From contig DAOMGE010000001.1 of the NCBI GenBank assembly GCA_035430165.1, positions 1 to 64,000 on the forward strand: 64,000 nt of DNA. Direction: 5' to 3'. Origin of the DNA: UBA7239 sp035430165. Its GTDB lineage: Bacteria; Pseudomonadota; Gammaproteobacteria; Pseudomonadales; UBA7239. How positions within the stretch are numbered: position 1 is the first letter of the stretch; every line of letters begins with the position of its first letter. The notes beneath the pieces were generated by a model. The model saw only the letters and a list, made by a program, of their open reading frames with translations, did no database searches and was not told the DNA's origin. Made by a program: the position numbers and the translations under genes. Below are positions 23,600 through 33,646 of the stretch, in pieces.

Positions 23600-24549
23600 T
23601 ACTGCATTTTCTCCTGTTGCGATTCTGGCGCTGTAGCACTTGCCAGTATTTTTATCGCCAGTGCATCAAAACTGATGCCCGCAGCCTGCGCCGCCATCGG
23701 CACCAGACTGTGGTCTGTCATGCCCGGTACCGTATTCACTTCCAGCAGAAAAAATTCACCACTGGCAGACTGCATCACATCCACCCGGCCCCAGCCCTTG
23801 CAACCCACCGCATCAAATGCGCGCAATGCCAGCGATTTCAACTCGGTTTCTTTTTCGGGTGAGAGGCCACAGGGACAAATATAGCGTGTGGTATTCGAGA
23901 GGTATTTCGCTTCGAAATCATAAAAATCGCGATCGGATTGCAAACGGATAGGTGGCAATGCCACGCCATCCAGAATCGCTACCGTAAATTCCGGCCCATC
24001 CACCCAGGTTTCTGCCAATACGGCGCCGGCATACTGTCGCGCATGAAAAAATGCATCGCGCAATGCTTCAGGGTTGCTGACCTTGCGCATGCCGATGCTC
24101 GAACCTTCACAAGCAGGCTTTACAAACGCCACGCCGCCGAGCGCTGACAATGTTTCATGCCAGTCGCACGCTGCATCGAGCATGCGATACGTCGGCGTTG
24201 GCAAACCTTGCGATTGCCAGACCATCTTGGTGCGCCATTTGTCCATACCCAATGCTGATGCCAACACACCACTGCCCGTGTAGGGAATACCGGCCATCTG
24301 CAATACAGCCTGCATCACACCGTCTTCACCGCCGACACCGTGCAACACAATAAATGCACGCTCCCATTTGCATGCAGCCAGCTGTTGCAGGAAGTTCACA
24401 CCCACATCGACCAGTTCCGCATCAACACCCTGACGCACCAGCGCATCAAAAACCGCGCGGCCGCTCTTCAGGGAAATTTCGCGCTCGGATGACAAACCGC
24501 CATACAACACGGCCACCTTGCCGAATGCATTCCGTATCACATCGTTCAT
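23599..24549 (-). CDS. ddlB: D-alanine--D-alanine ligase
   Basis: The product has 316 residues and fits the ATP-grasp ligase family. Visible are GGLSSEREISLKSG at the N-terminus, the FIVLHGVGGEDG loop, KPACEGSSIGM (ATP-binding) and the metal-binding LEVNTVPGMTDHSLVP. It makes the D-Ala-D-Ala dipeptide used by MurF. The start codon overlaps the murC stop (24546-24549). Confidence 0.97.
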   Translation of the reverse strand: MNDVIRNAFGKVAVLYGGLSSEREISLKSGRAVFDALVRQGVDAELVDVGVNFLQQLAACKWERAFIVLHGVGGEDGVMQAVLQMAGIPYTGSGVLASALGMDKWRTKMVWQSQGLPTPTYRMLDAACDWHETLSALGGVAFVKPACEGSSIGMRKVSNPEALRDAFFHARQYAGAVLAETWVDGPEFTVAILDGVALPPIRLQSDRDFYDFEAKYLSNTTRYICPCGLSPEKETELKSLALRAFDAVGCKGWGRVDVMQSASGEFFLLEVNTVPGMTDHSLVPMAAQAAGISFDALAIKILASATAPESQQEKMQ

Positions 24550-25982
24550 TGTCCGACACCTGTGAGACGCAAACGTCCCAACGTCACTGCCAGTGAACCG
24601 ACATTGCCTGCTCCCTGCGTTACGACAATATCACCAGCCTGCACCAGCGGTGCCAGCAAGGCAGGTACTGCATCAATGCTGTCAGCAAAAATGGGATCAA
24701 CATTGCCGCGCTGTCGAATGCTGCGCGCAAGCGCGCGACTGTCGGCACCGGCAATAAAGGCTTCGCCCGCCGCGTAGACATCCAGCAGGATCAACACATC
24801 AACTTTTGACAACACTTGCACAAAGTCTTCATAAAGATCACGCGTGCGCGTATAACGGTGCGGCTGGTAAATCATCACCAACCGGCGTTCAGGCCACCCC
24901 TTGCGGACAGCACTGATAACAGAATCCACTTCGCGCGGGTGATGGCCATAATCATCCACCAGCATGGCACTGCCATGACCAACCGGGTATTCACCCTGTA
25001 CCTGGAAGCGTCGGCCGACGCCCTGGAATTTTTCCAGCGCGCGCACAATCGCAGCATCTTCAATACCTTCATCCGTCGCCACCGCAATAGCAGCAGTCGC
25101 ATTCTGCACATTGTGCAAACCTGGCAAATTGATCGTGACGGTGATCGGCGCGTGCTCAGGACGCAGCACGGTAAACGTACTTTTCATCTTGTCCTGTTTC
25201 ACATCGACAATACGGAAATCTGCCTGCTCACTGAAACCGTATGTGATGGTGGGTCGACCAATATCGGCAAGGATTTCACACACCGGCTTGTCGTCGATGC
25301 ATACCACCGCCACACCATAAAACGGCAAATTGTGCAGGAACTGCACATAGGTCTGCTGCAATTTACGGAAATCACCGCCATAGGTTTCCATATGGTCCGC
25401 ATCGATGTTGGTCACCACCGAAACCATCGGCTGCAAATGCAGGAATGACGCATCACTCTCATCGGCTTCCGCAACAAGATAGCGGCTGGTACCAAGTGCC
25501 GCGTTACTACCGGAGCTGTTCAGCAAGCCACCAATCACATAAGTGGGATCGCGACCGCCCTCTGCCAGCACTGATGCAATAATGCTGGTGGTGGTGGTTT
25601 TTCCATGCGCACCCGCAATGGCGATGCCGTGACGATAGCGCATGATTTCTGCGAGCATTTCTGCGCGACGCACAACCGGCACGCGACCAGCGCGCGCAGC
25701 AAGCAATTCAGGATTTTCCTGGTCAATCGCTGTTGAGACCACCACCACATCCGCATTGCGAATGTTTTCCGCTGAATGACCGATCGCAATATCTGCACCG
25801 AGGTTGCGCAAGCGCGCTACGACCGGCCCTTCGCGCAAATCCGAACCAGCAATCACATAGCCCTGGTTCAGCAACACTTCAGCAATACCACACATACCCG
25901 CGCCGCCGATCCCGATAAAATGGATACGGCGTATGCGCCGCATCTCAGGGATATTGATAGTCCCGTTCTCAAGCACTGACAT
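24546..25982 (-). CDS. murC: UDP-N-acetylmuramate--L-alanine ligase
   Basis: The product has 478 residues from ATG 25982 (MSVLENGTINIPEMRR) behind AGGGGAG; the frame runs further upstream through murG but without homology. It carries HFIGIGGAGMCGIAEVL (UDP-binding), AGAHGKTTTTS (ATP P-loop) and the central VVTNIDADHMETY motif. It adds L-Ala to UDP-MurNAc. It overlaps the murG stop by 14 bases. Confidence 0.97.
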   Translation of the reverse strand: MSVLENGTINIPEMRRIRRIHFIGIGGAGMCGIAEVLLNQGYVIAGSDLREGPVVARLRNLGADIAIGHSAENIRNADVVVVSTAIDQENPELLAARAGRVPVVRRAEMLAEIMRYRHGIAIAGAHGKTTTTSIIASVLAEGGRDPTYVIGGLLNSSGSNAALGTSRYLVAEADESDASFLHLQPMVSVVTNIDADHMETYGGDFRKLQQTYVQFLHNLPFYGVAVVCIDDKPVCEILADIGRPTITYGFSEQADFRIVDVKQDKMKSTFTVLRPEHAPITVTINLPGLHNVQNATAAIAVATDEGIEDAAIVRALEKFQGVGRRFQVQGEYPVGHGSAMLVDDYGHHPREVDSVISAVRKGWPERRLVMIYQPHRYTRTRDLYEDFVQVLSKVDVLILLDVYAAGEAFIAGADSRALARSIRQRGNVDPIFADSIDAVPALLAPLVQAGDIVVTQGAGNVGSLAVTLGRLRLTGVGQ

Positions 25983-27111
25983 TCTCCCCTGATTTTCCTG
26001 TGACACGCTTGTGACTGGCAGCCTCACAAATGACCGCCACGTTTTCAGCAGACTGCGGATTCGCCAACGCAGACATACTCGTCGCCATTTCCTGTAACAC
26101 CTGCCGATTTCCTGACAATTCCTGCAGATGCTTCGCCAGCAATTCCGCCGTGAGTCCTGCCTGTGGCAGCAAGCGCGCAGCACCGGCATTGGCCAGCCAC
26201 AAGGCGTTGTGTGTCTGGTGATCATCAATGGCAAACGGAAACGGCACCAGCAACGCCGGCAATTGCGCGCACGCAAGTTCAGACACGGTCATCGCACCGG
26301 CACGACATACCGCCAGATCCGCCCACTGATACCTGTCTGCCATATTCTCGATAAAAGGTTCGATGCTTGCTGAAACACCGGCATCACGGTAATTCTTGCG
26401 CGTTTCTTCCAGCAGGTTAGCACCAGCCTGATGAAAAACATCTGGCCGCATCGATTCCGGCAACAAGGCCAGTGCTTGCGGCAATATTGCATTCAGAGAT
26501 TTCGCGCCCTGGCTGCCACCCAGCACCAGCAATCTCATTCTTCCGGATGAACCTGCAACAGTTTTTTTCACCCCTGCCAGTGCAGCAATATCAGCACGCA
26601 CCGGATTACCTACACATTCCCCATCCGCAAAAACAGCAGGGAAAGCTGACAATACCCTTTGCGCCAATCTGGCCAGCAGGCGATTGGTAGTGCCGGCAAT
26701 CGCATTCTGTTCATGTATCACCAGTGGCACACGCAATAGAAACGCAGAAATACCGCCCGGTGCCGACGCAAAGCCTCCCATGCCCAGCACCACATCAGGA
26801 CGCAACTGGCGAAATACGTGTAGTGACTGGTAAAAAGCGCGCAACAACTGCCAGGGTGCGCCAATTAATTTTTTCAGGCCCTTGCCGCGCAAACCAACAG
26901 CCGTGATGCAATGCAGCACGAAATGATTGGCAGGCACCACACGCGCCTCGATACCGGCTGCCGTACCCAGCCACTCGACACGCCAGCCACGCGACGTGAG
27001 GATTTTTGCAACCGCCAGCGCAGGAAACACATGACCGCCCGTACCCCCGGCCATAATTAACGCTACCGGAGATTTTGCAGCAGGTTCTGGCGCAGAAGAC
27101 GCAATACTCAC
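25969..27111 (-). CDS. murG: UDP-GlcNAc:lipid I N-acetylglucosaminyltransferase
   Basis: The product has 380 residues and a GT-B fold. The N-terminal glycine loop is MAGGTGGHVFPALAVA, the second is LVLGGSQGAKSLN, and the donor-site motif is ADLAVCRAGAMTVSELA. It is a peripheral enzyme on the inner face of the inner membrane that converts lipid I to lipid II. Four-base overlap with ftsW upstream. Confidence 0.97.
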   Translation of the reverse strand: MSIASSAPEPAAKSPVALIMAGGTGGHVFPALAVAKILTSRGWRVEWLGTAAGIEARVVPANHFVLHCITAVGLRGKGLKKLIGAPWQLLRAFYQSLHVFRQLRPDVVLGMGGFASAPGGISAFLLRVPLVIHEQNAIAGTTNRLLARLAQRVLSAFPAVFADGECVGNPVRADIAALAGVKKTVAGSSGRMRLLVLGGSQGAKSLNAILPQALALLPESMRPDVFHQAGANLLEETRKNYRDAGVSASIEPFIENMADRYQWADLAVCRAGAMTVSELACAQLPALLVPFPFAIDDHQTHNALWLANAGAARLLPQAGLTAELLAKHLQELSGNRQVLQEMATSMSALANPQSAENVAVICEAASHKRVTGKSGENVSA

Positions 27112-28310
27112 GAATCGCCCTCCGTATCGCTGACCGCGCCGATAGCGTTTTCAAAGCTCAGGCGCAACACCATGGCAGACATCGCCGCACTCACCATCAG
27201 GCTACTGCCGCCGTAGCTTATAAACGGCAAGGTCAAACCCTTGGTCGGCAACAGGCCTGAGGTGACTCCCATATTGATAAACGCCTGAAAACCTACCAAC
27301 AGCGCCATGCCGGTTGCCACCAGTGCGCCGAATTGTTCGTCGCGCGCCGCTGCTTTTTGCGCAACCAGAAACATACGCCAGATCATGAACGCAAACAGAC
27401 TGACAACCACCACACAACCGGCGAGACCGGTTTCTTCCGCCCAGATACTGAATACAAAATCCGTGTGTGCTTCCGGCAAATAAAACAGCTTCTGTACACT
27501 GTTGCCCAGACCAACGCCGAGCCATTCACCACGACTGATGGCAATCAGCGATTGCGTCAGCTGGTAGCCACTGCCGTACATGACTTTTTCATCCCACGGA
27601 TCGATAAACGCCAGCAAACGTGCCATCCGGTAACTTTCTGCGACAGCGAGAAACGCCACCGCACCTAGACACAACGCCAATAACATCAGGAAGCGAACCA
27701 GTGGTGCACCCGCCAGGAACAACAGCGCAACCGTTGATGCGCCAATCACCACCGTCGCACCGAAATCCGGTTCGGCCAGTAACAATGCAGCCAATAAGCC
27801 CAATACCAGGAAAGGCTTGCAAAATCCCCACATACTATTGCGCATATCCTCACGGCGACGTACCAGATAGCCCGCAAAAAAAACCATGCTCGCCCATTTA
27901 GCGATTTCGGAAACCTGTATCGTCATGAAGCCCAGGCCTAACCAGCGCTGGCTGCCATTCACACGGCGCCCAAGTCCTGGCACCAGGACAATCAATAACA
28001 ACAACACGGCAATACCGAGAAAGGTGGCGTCGATTCGCCGCCAGGTCGAATACGGCACCATCAACACACCACCACCGGCAATCAGTGACAGGACGATATA
28101 GATACCGTGGCGCTTGCTGAAATAAAACGCATCGCCTGTGGTCTGGAATGCGTAGTCAATGGATGCCGAACTGACCATCACCCAACCGAGACACAACAGC
28201 GCCAGCGTAACGGACAACAAGGGCAGATCCATGACCCACACCAGATTGCCGCGATAATTTCCCTGCACTGGAAAAACCGGTAGCCGCGCGGCAGGCATCA
28301 TCGCTGTCAT
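27108..28310 (-). CDS. ftsW: SEDS-family glycosyltransferase FtsW
   Basis: The product has 400 residues and about ten membrane helices. SEDS signatures are visible: GLGRRVNGSQRWLGLGFMTIQVSEIAK-type loop (from about 115), GEWLGVGLGNSVQKL, PEAHTDFVFSIWAEE and LPFISYGGSSL. It polymerises septal glycan strands together with the transpeptidase FtsI, encoded in the same cluster. It overlaps murD by four bases. Confidence 0.97.
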   Translation of the reverse strand: MTAMMPAARLPVFPVQGNYRGNLVWVMDLPLLSVTLALLCLGWVMVSSASIDYAFQTTGDAFYFSKRHGIYIVLSLIAGGGVLMVPYSTWRRIDATFLGIAVLLLLIVLVPGLGRRVNGSQRWLGLGFMTIQVSEIAKWASMVFFAGYLVRRREDMRNSMWGFCKPFLVLGLLAALLLAEPDFGATVVIGASTVALLFLAGAPLVRFLMLLALCLGAVAFLAVAESYRMARLLAFIDPWDEKVMYGSGYQLTQSLIAISRGEWLGVGLGNSVQKLFYLPEAHTDFVFSIWAEETGLAGCVVVVSLFAFMIWRMFLVAQKAAARDEQFGALVATGMALLVGFQAFINMGVTSGLLPTKGLTLPFISYGGSSLMVSAAMSAMVLRLSFENAIGAVSDTEGDS

Positions 28311-29659
28311 ACCAGCGCCTCGACGGCCGCACAGAATTGCCGGCCCCGGTCGTCATAACCCGTAAACATATCGAAGCTGGCACATGCAGGCGACAGCAAC
28401 ACCACATCACCCACCGTTGCATTCGCATAGGCTTTTTGCACGGCATCATGCATGGATGTCGCGATAACCTGCTGCACGCCCTGGCAGGCTGTTGCAATCA
28501 AACCCGCATCGCGCCCGATCAGCACCAGTACTTTTACGCACGCCAGAACCGCAGGTGCCAGTTGTGAAAAATCTGCGCCTTTGCCATCACCACCCGCAAT
28601 CAACACGATATTCCTGCATGCGCTGTCAACCAGTCCCTCGATCGCAGCAATGGTCGCACCAATATTGGTGCCCTTGGAATCATTGTAAAAACGCACACCT
28701 TTTCTTTCGGCCACCCACTGGCAGCGATGCGGTAGCCCGGCAAAAACCTTTACCACATCGACACAGGCATCCAGATTCCATCCGGCAGCAGCAGCCAGCG
28801 CAAACGCAGCTGCGACATTGGCGAGATTATGTTTACCTGCCAGCCGCACATCGGCAACACGCATGACCGCGGTTTCACCATCGCGCACCAGCCAGTCTTC
28901 GCCGCCAATTTTTTTTACCCCGATAGAATTTTTATCGCCCGCATCGAGACCGAATGACCACAATGTTTGCAATGCCGATTCTTGCCAATGCGTCATCGCA
29001 TCAGCGCGATTGACCACAACATGCCTGGCGTGATGGTAGATGCGCTGCTTGGCGGCGGCATACGCGTCGAGACTGTCATAGCGATCCATGTGATCATCGC
29101 TGACATTCAGGATAACCGCTGCACAAGCCTCCAGGCTGTGTGTGGTTTCCAGCTGGAAACTGGACAACTCCAGCACATAACAATCGAGACTGGCATCATC
29201 CGCCAACATATCCAGCACCGGCGTGCCAAGATTGCCGCCGACGCCAGGCCGCAAACCACAGGCAACCGCCATCTCCCCCAGCAAGGTGGTCACCGTGCTT
29301 TTGGCATTGGAACCTGTAATCGCAATAACCGGCTTGCTGGTTGCACGCACGAACAATTCAATATCGCCCACCAGACTGGCACCGGCTGATGCGGCATGTT
29401 GTAACGCGGGTTCCTGCACAGATACACCGGGGCTGACCACAATTTCTGTTGCGCCACACAACAAACCGGCATCAAGATCACCACAACCCATCGCGATATC
29501 AGGAAATTCCTGTTGCAGGCTTGCCAGCTGCGGCGGTGCCTGGCGTGTATCGAGCCAGATAAATTTCTCACCGCGCGCGCGCAGGTAACGTGCGCACGAC
29601 AGGCCGGTCTTGCCCATCCCGATCACGACACGTTGCTTGCTGCCAGCGAGTGATGCCAT
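28307..29659 (-). CDS. murD: UDP-N-acetylmuramoyl-L-alanine--D-glutamate ligase
   Basis: The product has 450 residues from ATG 29659 (MASLAGSKQRVVIGMG); a TTG one codon upstream is in frame. It has an N-terminal UDP-binding loop (VVIGMGKTGLSCARYL), ITGSNAKSTVTTL (ATP P-loop), the NVSDDHMDRY motif and FYNDSKGTN. It adds D-Glu to UDP-MurNAc-L-Ala in the cytoplasm. It begins 9 bases after mraY. Confidence 0.96.
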   Translation of the reverse strand: MASLAGSKQRVVIGMGKTGLSCARYLRARGEKFIWLDTRQAPPQLASLQQEFPDIAMGCGDLDAGLLCGATEIVVSPGVSVQEPALQHAASAGASLVGDIELFVRATSKPVIAITGSNAKSTVTTLLGEMAVACGLRPGVGGNLGTPVLDMLADDASLDCYVLELSSFQLETTHSLEACAAVILNVSDDHMDRYDSLDAYAAAKQRIYHHARHVVVNRADAMTHWQESALQTLWSFGLDAGDKNSIGVKKIGGEDWLVRDGETAVMRVADVRLAGKHNLANVAAAFALAAAAGWNLDACVDVVKVFAGLPHRCQWVAERKGVRFYNDSKGTNIGATIAAIEGLVDSACRNIVLIAGGDGKGADFSQLAPAVLACVKVLVLIGRDAGLIATACQGVQQVIATSMHDAVQKAYANATVGDVVLLSPACASFDMFTGYDDRGRQFCAAVEALV

Positions 29660-29667
29660 CAATAGTC

Positions 29668-30750
29668 CTAGCGCAATTTCAGGGTAGCGAGTCCGACCAA
29701 GACCAGGATCACCGTAATAATCCAGAAGCGGACAATCACGCGTGGCTCCGGCCAGCCTTTCAATTCAAAATGGTGGTGTATCGGCGCCATGCGAAAAATC
29801 CGCTTGCCCGTTAGCTTGAACGAAGCCACCTGCAAGATGACCGAGACTGTTTCCATGACAAACACGCCGCTCATCACAAAAAAAACAATTTCATGACGCA
29901 CGATCACTGCAATCAGACCGAGTGCAGCACCGAGCGCCAGTGCGCCGACATCACCCATAAACACTTGTGCCGGATACGTGTTGAACCAGAGGAAACCGAG
30001 ACCGGCACCTATAAAAGCCGCGCAAAACACAATCAGCTCACCACTGCCAGGAACGTAGGGAATATGCAGGTAGCTGGCAAATTTAATATTGCCGGTGAGA
30101 TAGGCCACAATCGCCAGCGCCGCAGCAATCATCACCGAAGGCATGATGGCCAGACCATCGAGGCCATCCGTGAGGTTCACGGCATTACTCGAACCGACAA
30201 CCACGAAATAAACCAGCGGCACATATAACCAGCCGAGATTGATCATGAAATCCTTGAAAAATGGCACATACAATTGCAACTCAACCGGATTGGTTGATGT
30301 CTTGTACAGGAAAATTGCCACACCAAAACCAAAAACCGATTGCCAGAAATATTTCCAGCGCGAGGGCAAGCCACGCGAATTTTTTTCCACCACCTTGCGC
30401 CAGTCATCAACCCAGCCAACACCAGCGAACAACACCGTGGTTACCAATACCGACCAGATGTAGCGGCTGTCGAGCTTGCCCCACAACAAGGTACTGACAC
30501 AGATCGAGATCAGGATCAGCACACCACCCATGGTCGGCGTACCGGATTTGCCGAGATGCGATTGCGGGCCATCGGTGCGGACGGACTGGCCTATCTTCAG
30601 GCGTTGCAAATATTCGATCACAACCGGGCCCATCCATAACGAGACCGTGAGTGATGTGAGCACACTCATGATGGCGCGGAAGGTCAGGTAATTCACCACA
30701 CCGAATGCACTGTGGTAATGGGCGAGATATTTCGCCAGCCAGATCAGCAT
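29668..30750 (-). CDS. mraY: Phospho-MurNAc-pentapeptide transferase
   Basis: The product has 360 residues and ten predicted membrane helices. MraY signatures are present: KSGTPTMGGVLIL near 70, VGWVDDWRK with the catalytic Asp pair, NAVNLTDGLDGLA, and APIHHHFELKGW on the late cytoplasmic loop. It transfers the pentapeptide sugar to undecaprenyl phosphate, giving lipid I. It overlaps the murF 3' end by seven bases. Confidence 0.98.
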   Translation of the reverse strand: MLIWLAKYLAHYHSAFGVVNYLTFRAIMSVLTSLTVSLWMGPVVIEYLQRLKIGQSVRTDGPQSHLGKSGTPTMGGVLILISICVSTLLWGKLDSRYIWSVLVTTVLFAGVGWVDDWRKVVEKNSRGLPSRWKYFWQSVFGFGVAIFLYKTSTNPVELQLYVPFFKDFMINLGWLYVPLVYFVVVGSSNAVNLTDGLDGLAIMPSVMIAAALAIVAYLTGNIKFASYLHIPYVPGSGELIVFCAAFIGAGLGFLWFNTYPAQVFMGDVGALALGAALGLIAVIVRHEIVFFVMSGVFVMETVSVILQVASFKLTGKRIFRMAPIHHHFELKGWPEPRVIVRFWIITVILVLVGLATLKLR

Positions 30751-32138
30751 GCTTTTTTCTCCAGCACATCATTTTCAACAGCTTGCTTCCCTGTCACCAA
30801 CACATCCACGACACGCTCCATACCGGCGCTGCGCGAACCTTTGACAAGAAAAACGGATTGCGTGTTTGCAAGCGCGAGACACGCCCCGGCAAGACTTTCC
30901 CAATCGGGAAAATGCCTGGCATGTCCACCAAAACCCTGCACCGTTGATTGCGAAAGTGGTCCGGTTGCCAGCAGGTATTTAATGCCTGCCTGTTGCGCAT
31001 AGACGCCGATATGGTGGTGCATGGTCGCCGCTTCCGGGCCGAGTTCGCCCATGTCGCCGAGCACCAGACAGTGTTCTCCCGGCATCGCCAGCAAGGCATG
31101 GATGGCCATCTGTACCGACGCGGGATTGGCGTTATAGGTGTCATCAATGACGAGGCAATTATGCAAACCCTGTTTGATTTGCAGGCGCCCCTTGTAAGGC
31201 AAGGCCCGCTGCAACCCGCTGGCAACATCCTGCAGTTTGATACCGAGTGCGAGCGCGCAAGCGGCAGCAGCCACCGCATTGCCAACATTGTGTTCGCCGA
31301 TAAACCGAAGCTGGATTTTTTCTGTGGCGTTATCCGCATGCAGGACAAAAGCCATGCCAGCCGGCGTTTGTGTGATGCCGGTTGCGTACACATCCGCGAC
31401 TGCCTGCATCGAGCAGGTGATTGCGTTGCATTTGCCCGCCAGTGCTTCACGCATACTGGCGGTATAGACATTATCCAGATTGATAATCGCTGTGCCGGTT
31501 GCAGATAGCTGCGAAAAAATTTCTGCCTTGCCTCTGGCAACATTGTCGATACTGCCAAAGCCTTCAATATGTGCAGGCGCCACATTGGTGATCAGTGCAA
31601 CATCCGGTTTTGCCATTCGTGCGAGATAGTCAATTTCACCCAGCGCACTTGCACCCATTTCAATGACAGCATGTGTATTTTCAGGAACAAGATTCAATAA
31701 TGTCAGCGGCACGCCGATATGGTTGTTCAGGTTGCCCTGTGTGACCAACGGTGTGCCGACTTCCTGCAAGATCGCTGCAATCATTTCCTTGGTGGTGGTT
31801 TTGCCGGCGCTGCCGGTCAGCGCAACCAACGGCCCCTGAAACAAATCCCTGTTCAGCCTTGCAACCAGACCCAGCGCCAGGATTGCATCGGGAACCTGCA
31901 ACTGTGGCAACGTAATATCCGGCTGTGTACGTTCGACAATTGCAGCAACGGCTCCTGCTTTTTGTACATCCGCCAGATAATCATGCGCATCGAAGCGCTC
32001 GCCGCGAATCGCCACAAACAGGTCACCGCTTTTTATCTTGCGACTGTCGATACAAATGCCATGCACAAGGGCATCCACGGGCGGCGCAACACAGTCACAC
32101 GCTGCAGCAATTTCTTGTAGTGAAAATGCACGTATCAT
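30744..32138 (-). CDS. murF: UDP-MurNAc-tripeptide--D-alanyl-D-alanine ligase
   Basis: The product has 464 residues. N-terminal GICIDSRKIKSGDLFVAI, ATP loop LTGSAGKTTTKEM, then NNHIGVPLTLL and VIDDTYNANPASVQMAI mark MurF. It completes the pentapeptide precursor with the dipeptide made by Ddl, encoded downstream. Four-base ATGA overlap with murE. Confidence 0.97.
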   Translation of the reverse strand: MIRAFSLQEIAAACDCVAPPVDALVHGICIDSRKIKSGDLFVAIRGERFDAHDYLADVQKAGAVAAIVERTQPDITLPQLQVPDAILALGLVARLNRDLFQGPLVALTGSAGKTTTKEMIAAILQEVGTPLVTQGNLNNHIGVPLTLLNLVPENTHAVIEMGASALGEIDYLARMAKPDVALITNVAPAHIEGFGSIDNVARGKAEIFSQLSATGTAIINLDNVYTASMREALAGKCNAITCSMQAVADVYATGITQTPAGMAFVLHADNATEKIQLRFIGEHNVGNAVAAAACALALGIKLQDVASGLQRALPYKGRLQIKQGLHNCLVIDDTYNANPASVQMAIHALLAMPGEHCLVLGDMGELGPEAATMHHHIGVYAQQAGIKYLLATGPLSQSTVQGFGGHARHFPDWESLAGACLALANTQSVFLVKGSRSAGMERVVDVLVTGKQAVENDVLEKKAC

Positions 32139-33646
32139 GCCGACACCCCGGCATTCATCAGGATTGCAGCGCGCCTGGACTGTAACGCCGCTTGCGCCAC
32201 CAGCACATCGGAAAAAGGCCGCCGTAAGCCTGCGACTTCCTGATAATTTTCGTGGCCCTTGCCCGCCAGCAAAATGGTATCACCCGCTTTTGCCTCGATA
32301 ACTGCCGCCGCAATCGCCTCACTGCGATCCTCAATGACACGATGTGAGCTGTCTGCAAATCCTGCAACGATGTCTGCAATAATCGATTGCGGTGATTCAT
32401 CGCGCGGATTGTCAGTTGTGACGACAACCATATCCGCCTTGCTTTCAGCAACTTCTGCCATTTGCGCGCGCTTGCCACGGTCTCGATTGCCACCACAGCC
32501 AAACACACACCACAAGCGATTTGGCTTCTGTTCGCGCAAGGCTACCAATATTTTTTCCAGTGCATCCGGTGTGTGGGCGTAATCCACAATCACCAGGACA
32601 TCATCCTCATCCCCACTCACAATTTGCGTGCGTCCCGGCACGGCCTGCAACTGTTCCACCACATCCAGAACAGTTTGCAGGCACATGCCGTGAGCACACA
32701 GGGTGGCAACCACTGCAACAACATTGAGCAGGTTATATCCCCCCGGAAACCTGCTCTGCAGCGCACCCCTCCCCCAGGGCGTACGGATACTGGCCTTGAT
32801 ACCTCGCCCAGTTACCTCGCAACGCTCCACTCCGAGATCGGCTGTAACATCATCGATTGCATACGAAAAAACCTGCACGCTTTTATTACTTGCACGCAAA
32901 TATGCGAGCAATTTTTTTCCAAATCCATCATCGCTGTTGATAATGGCAAATTTCAATTGCCCAGATTCAAACAACTTCTGTTTTGCAGCTGCGTAGTGTT
33001 GCATATCACCGTGGTAATCCAGGTGATCGCGCGACAGGTTGGTGAACAGTGCCGTGTCAAAATGAATGCCACTGACGCGCTGCTGCTCCAGTGCATGCGA
33101 CGACACTTCCATCGCCACAGCCCTGGCACCGCGTTCCAGCATGCCTGCCAACAGCCGGTGGTTGCTGAGCACGTCCGCTGTGGTCAGGCCAGTTACATCA
33201 GGATCAGCACTATTCACCAGACCGCAGCCCAGGGTCCCCATCAAGCCTGCGCGTGGCACGATGCGATCCCAGGCTTGCGCAATCCAGTGACTGCAGGAGG
33301 TTTTACCGTTGGTGCCAGTGATGCCGATTACCGACATTTTTTCAGACGGCTTGCCATAAAAGCGGTGACCGATGCCACCCAGTTTTTCGCGAAGGTTTTC
33401 AATGGCAACTACCGGCACCCCGCTTGTGGGCACGCCCGTCGCTGCTGTGTTTTTACTGTCGACAAACATCACGCAGGCACCACGCGACTGCGCCTGCTGC
33501 ATGTGTTGCTGTAACAAGTCCACCTCATTCACCATGGCAAAAAATGCATCGCCGTTTTCGACTGCACGACTATCCAGCCGCAGGTGCTGTGCGTGCTGCA
33601 CAGGAATCTTTTCATCAAACGCTGCCTGCAAGTCCCTTGTCATCAT
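32135..33646 (-). CDS. murE: UDP-MurNAc-L-Ala-D-Glu--meso-diaminopimelate ligase
   Basis: The product has 503 residues. It has the ITGTNGKTSCSHWIAQ ATP loop, LTTADVLSNHRLLAGM, the HLDYHGDMQHYAAAKQKLF block and TTDNPRDESP, whose DNPR motif indicates specificity for meso-diaminopimelate, as expected for Gram-negatives. Two adjacent ATGs start the gene, the first overlapping the ftsI stop. Confidence 0.97.
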   Translation of the reverse strand: MMTRDLQAAFDEKIPVQHAQHLRLDSRAVENGDAFFAMVNEVDLLQQHMQQAQSRGACVMFVDSKNTAATGVPTSGVPVVAIENLREKLGGIGHRFYGKPSEKMSVIGITGTNGKTSCSHWIAQAWDRIVPRAGLMGTLGCGLVNSADPDVTGLTTADVLSNHRLLAGMLERGARAVAMEVSSHALEQQRVSGIHFDTALFTNLSRDHLDYHGDMQHYAAAKQKLFESGQLKFAIINSDDGFGKKLLAYLRASNKSVQVFSYAIDDVTADLGVERCEVTGRGIKASIRTPWGRGALQSRFPGGYNLLNVVAVVATLCAHGMCLQTVLDVVEQLQAVPGRTQIVSGDEDDVLVIVDYAHTPDALEKILVALREQKPNRLWCVFGCGGNRDRGKRAQMAEVAESKADMVVVTTDNPRDESPQSIIADIVAGFADSSHRVIEDRSEAIAAAVIEAKAGDTILLAGKGHENYQEVAGLRRPFSDVLVAQAALQSRRAAILMNAGVSA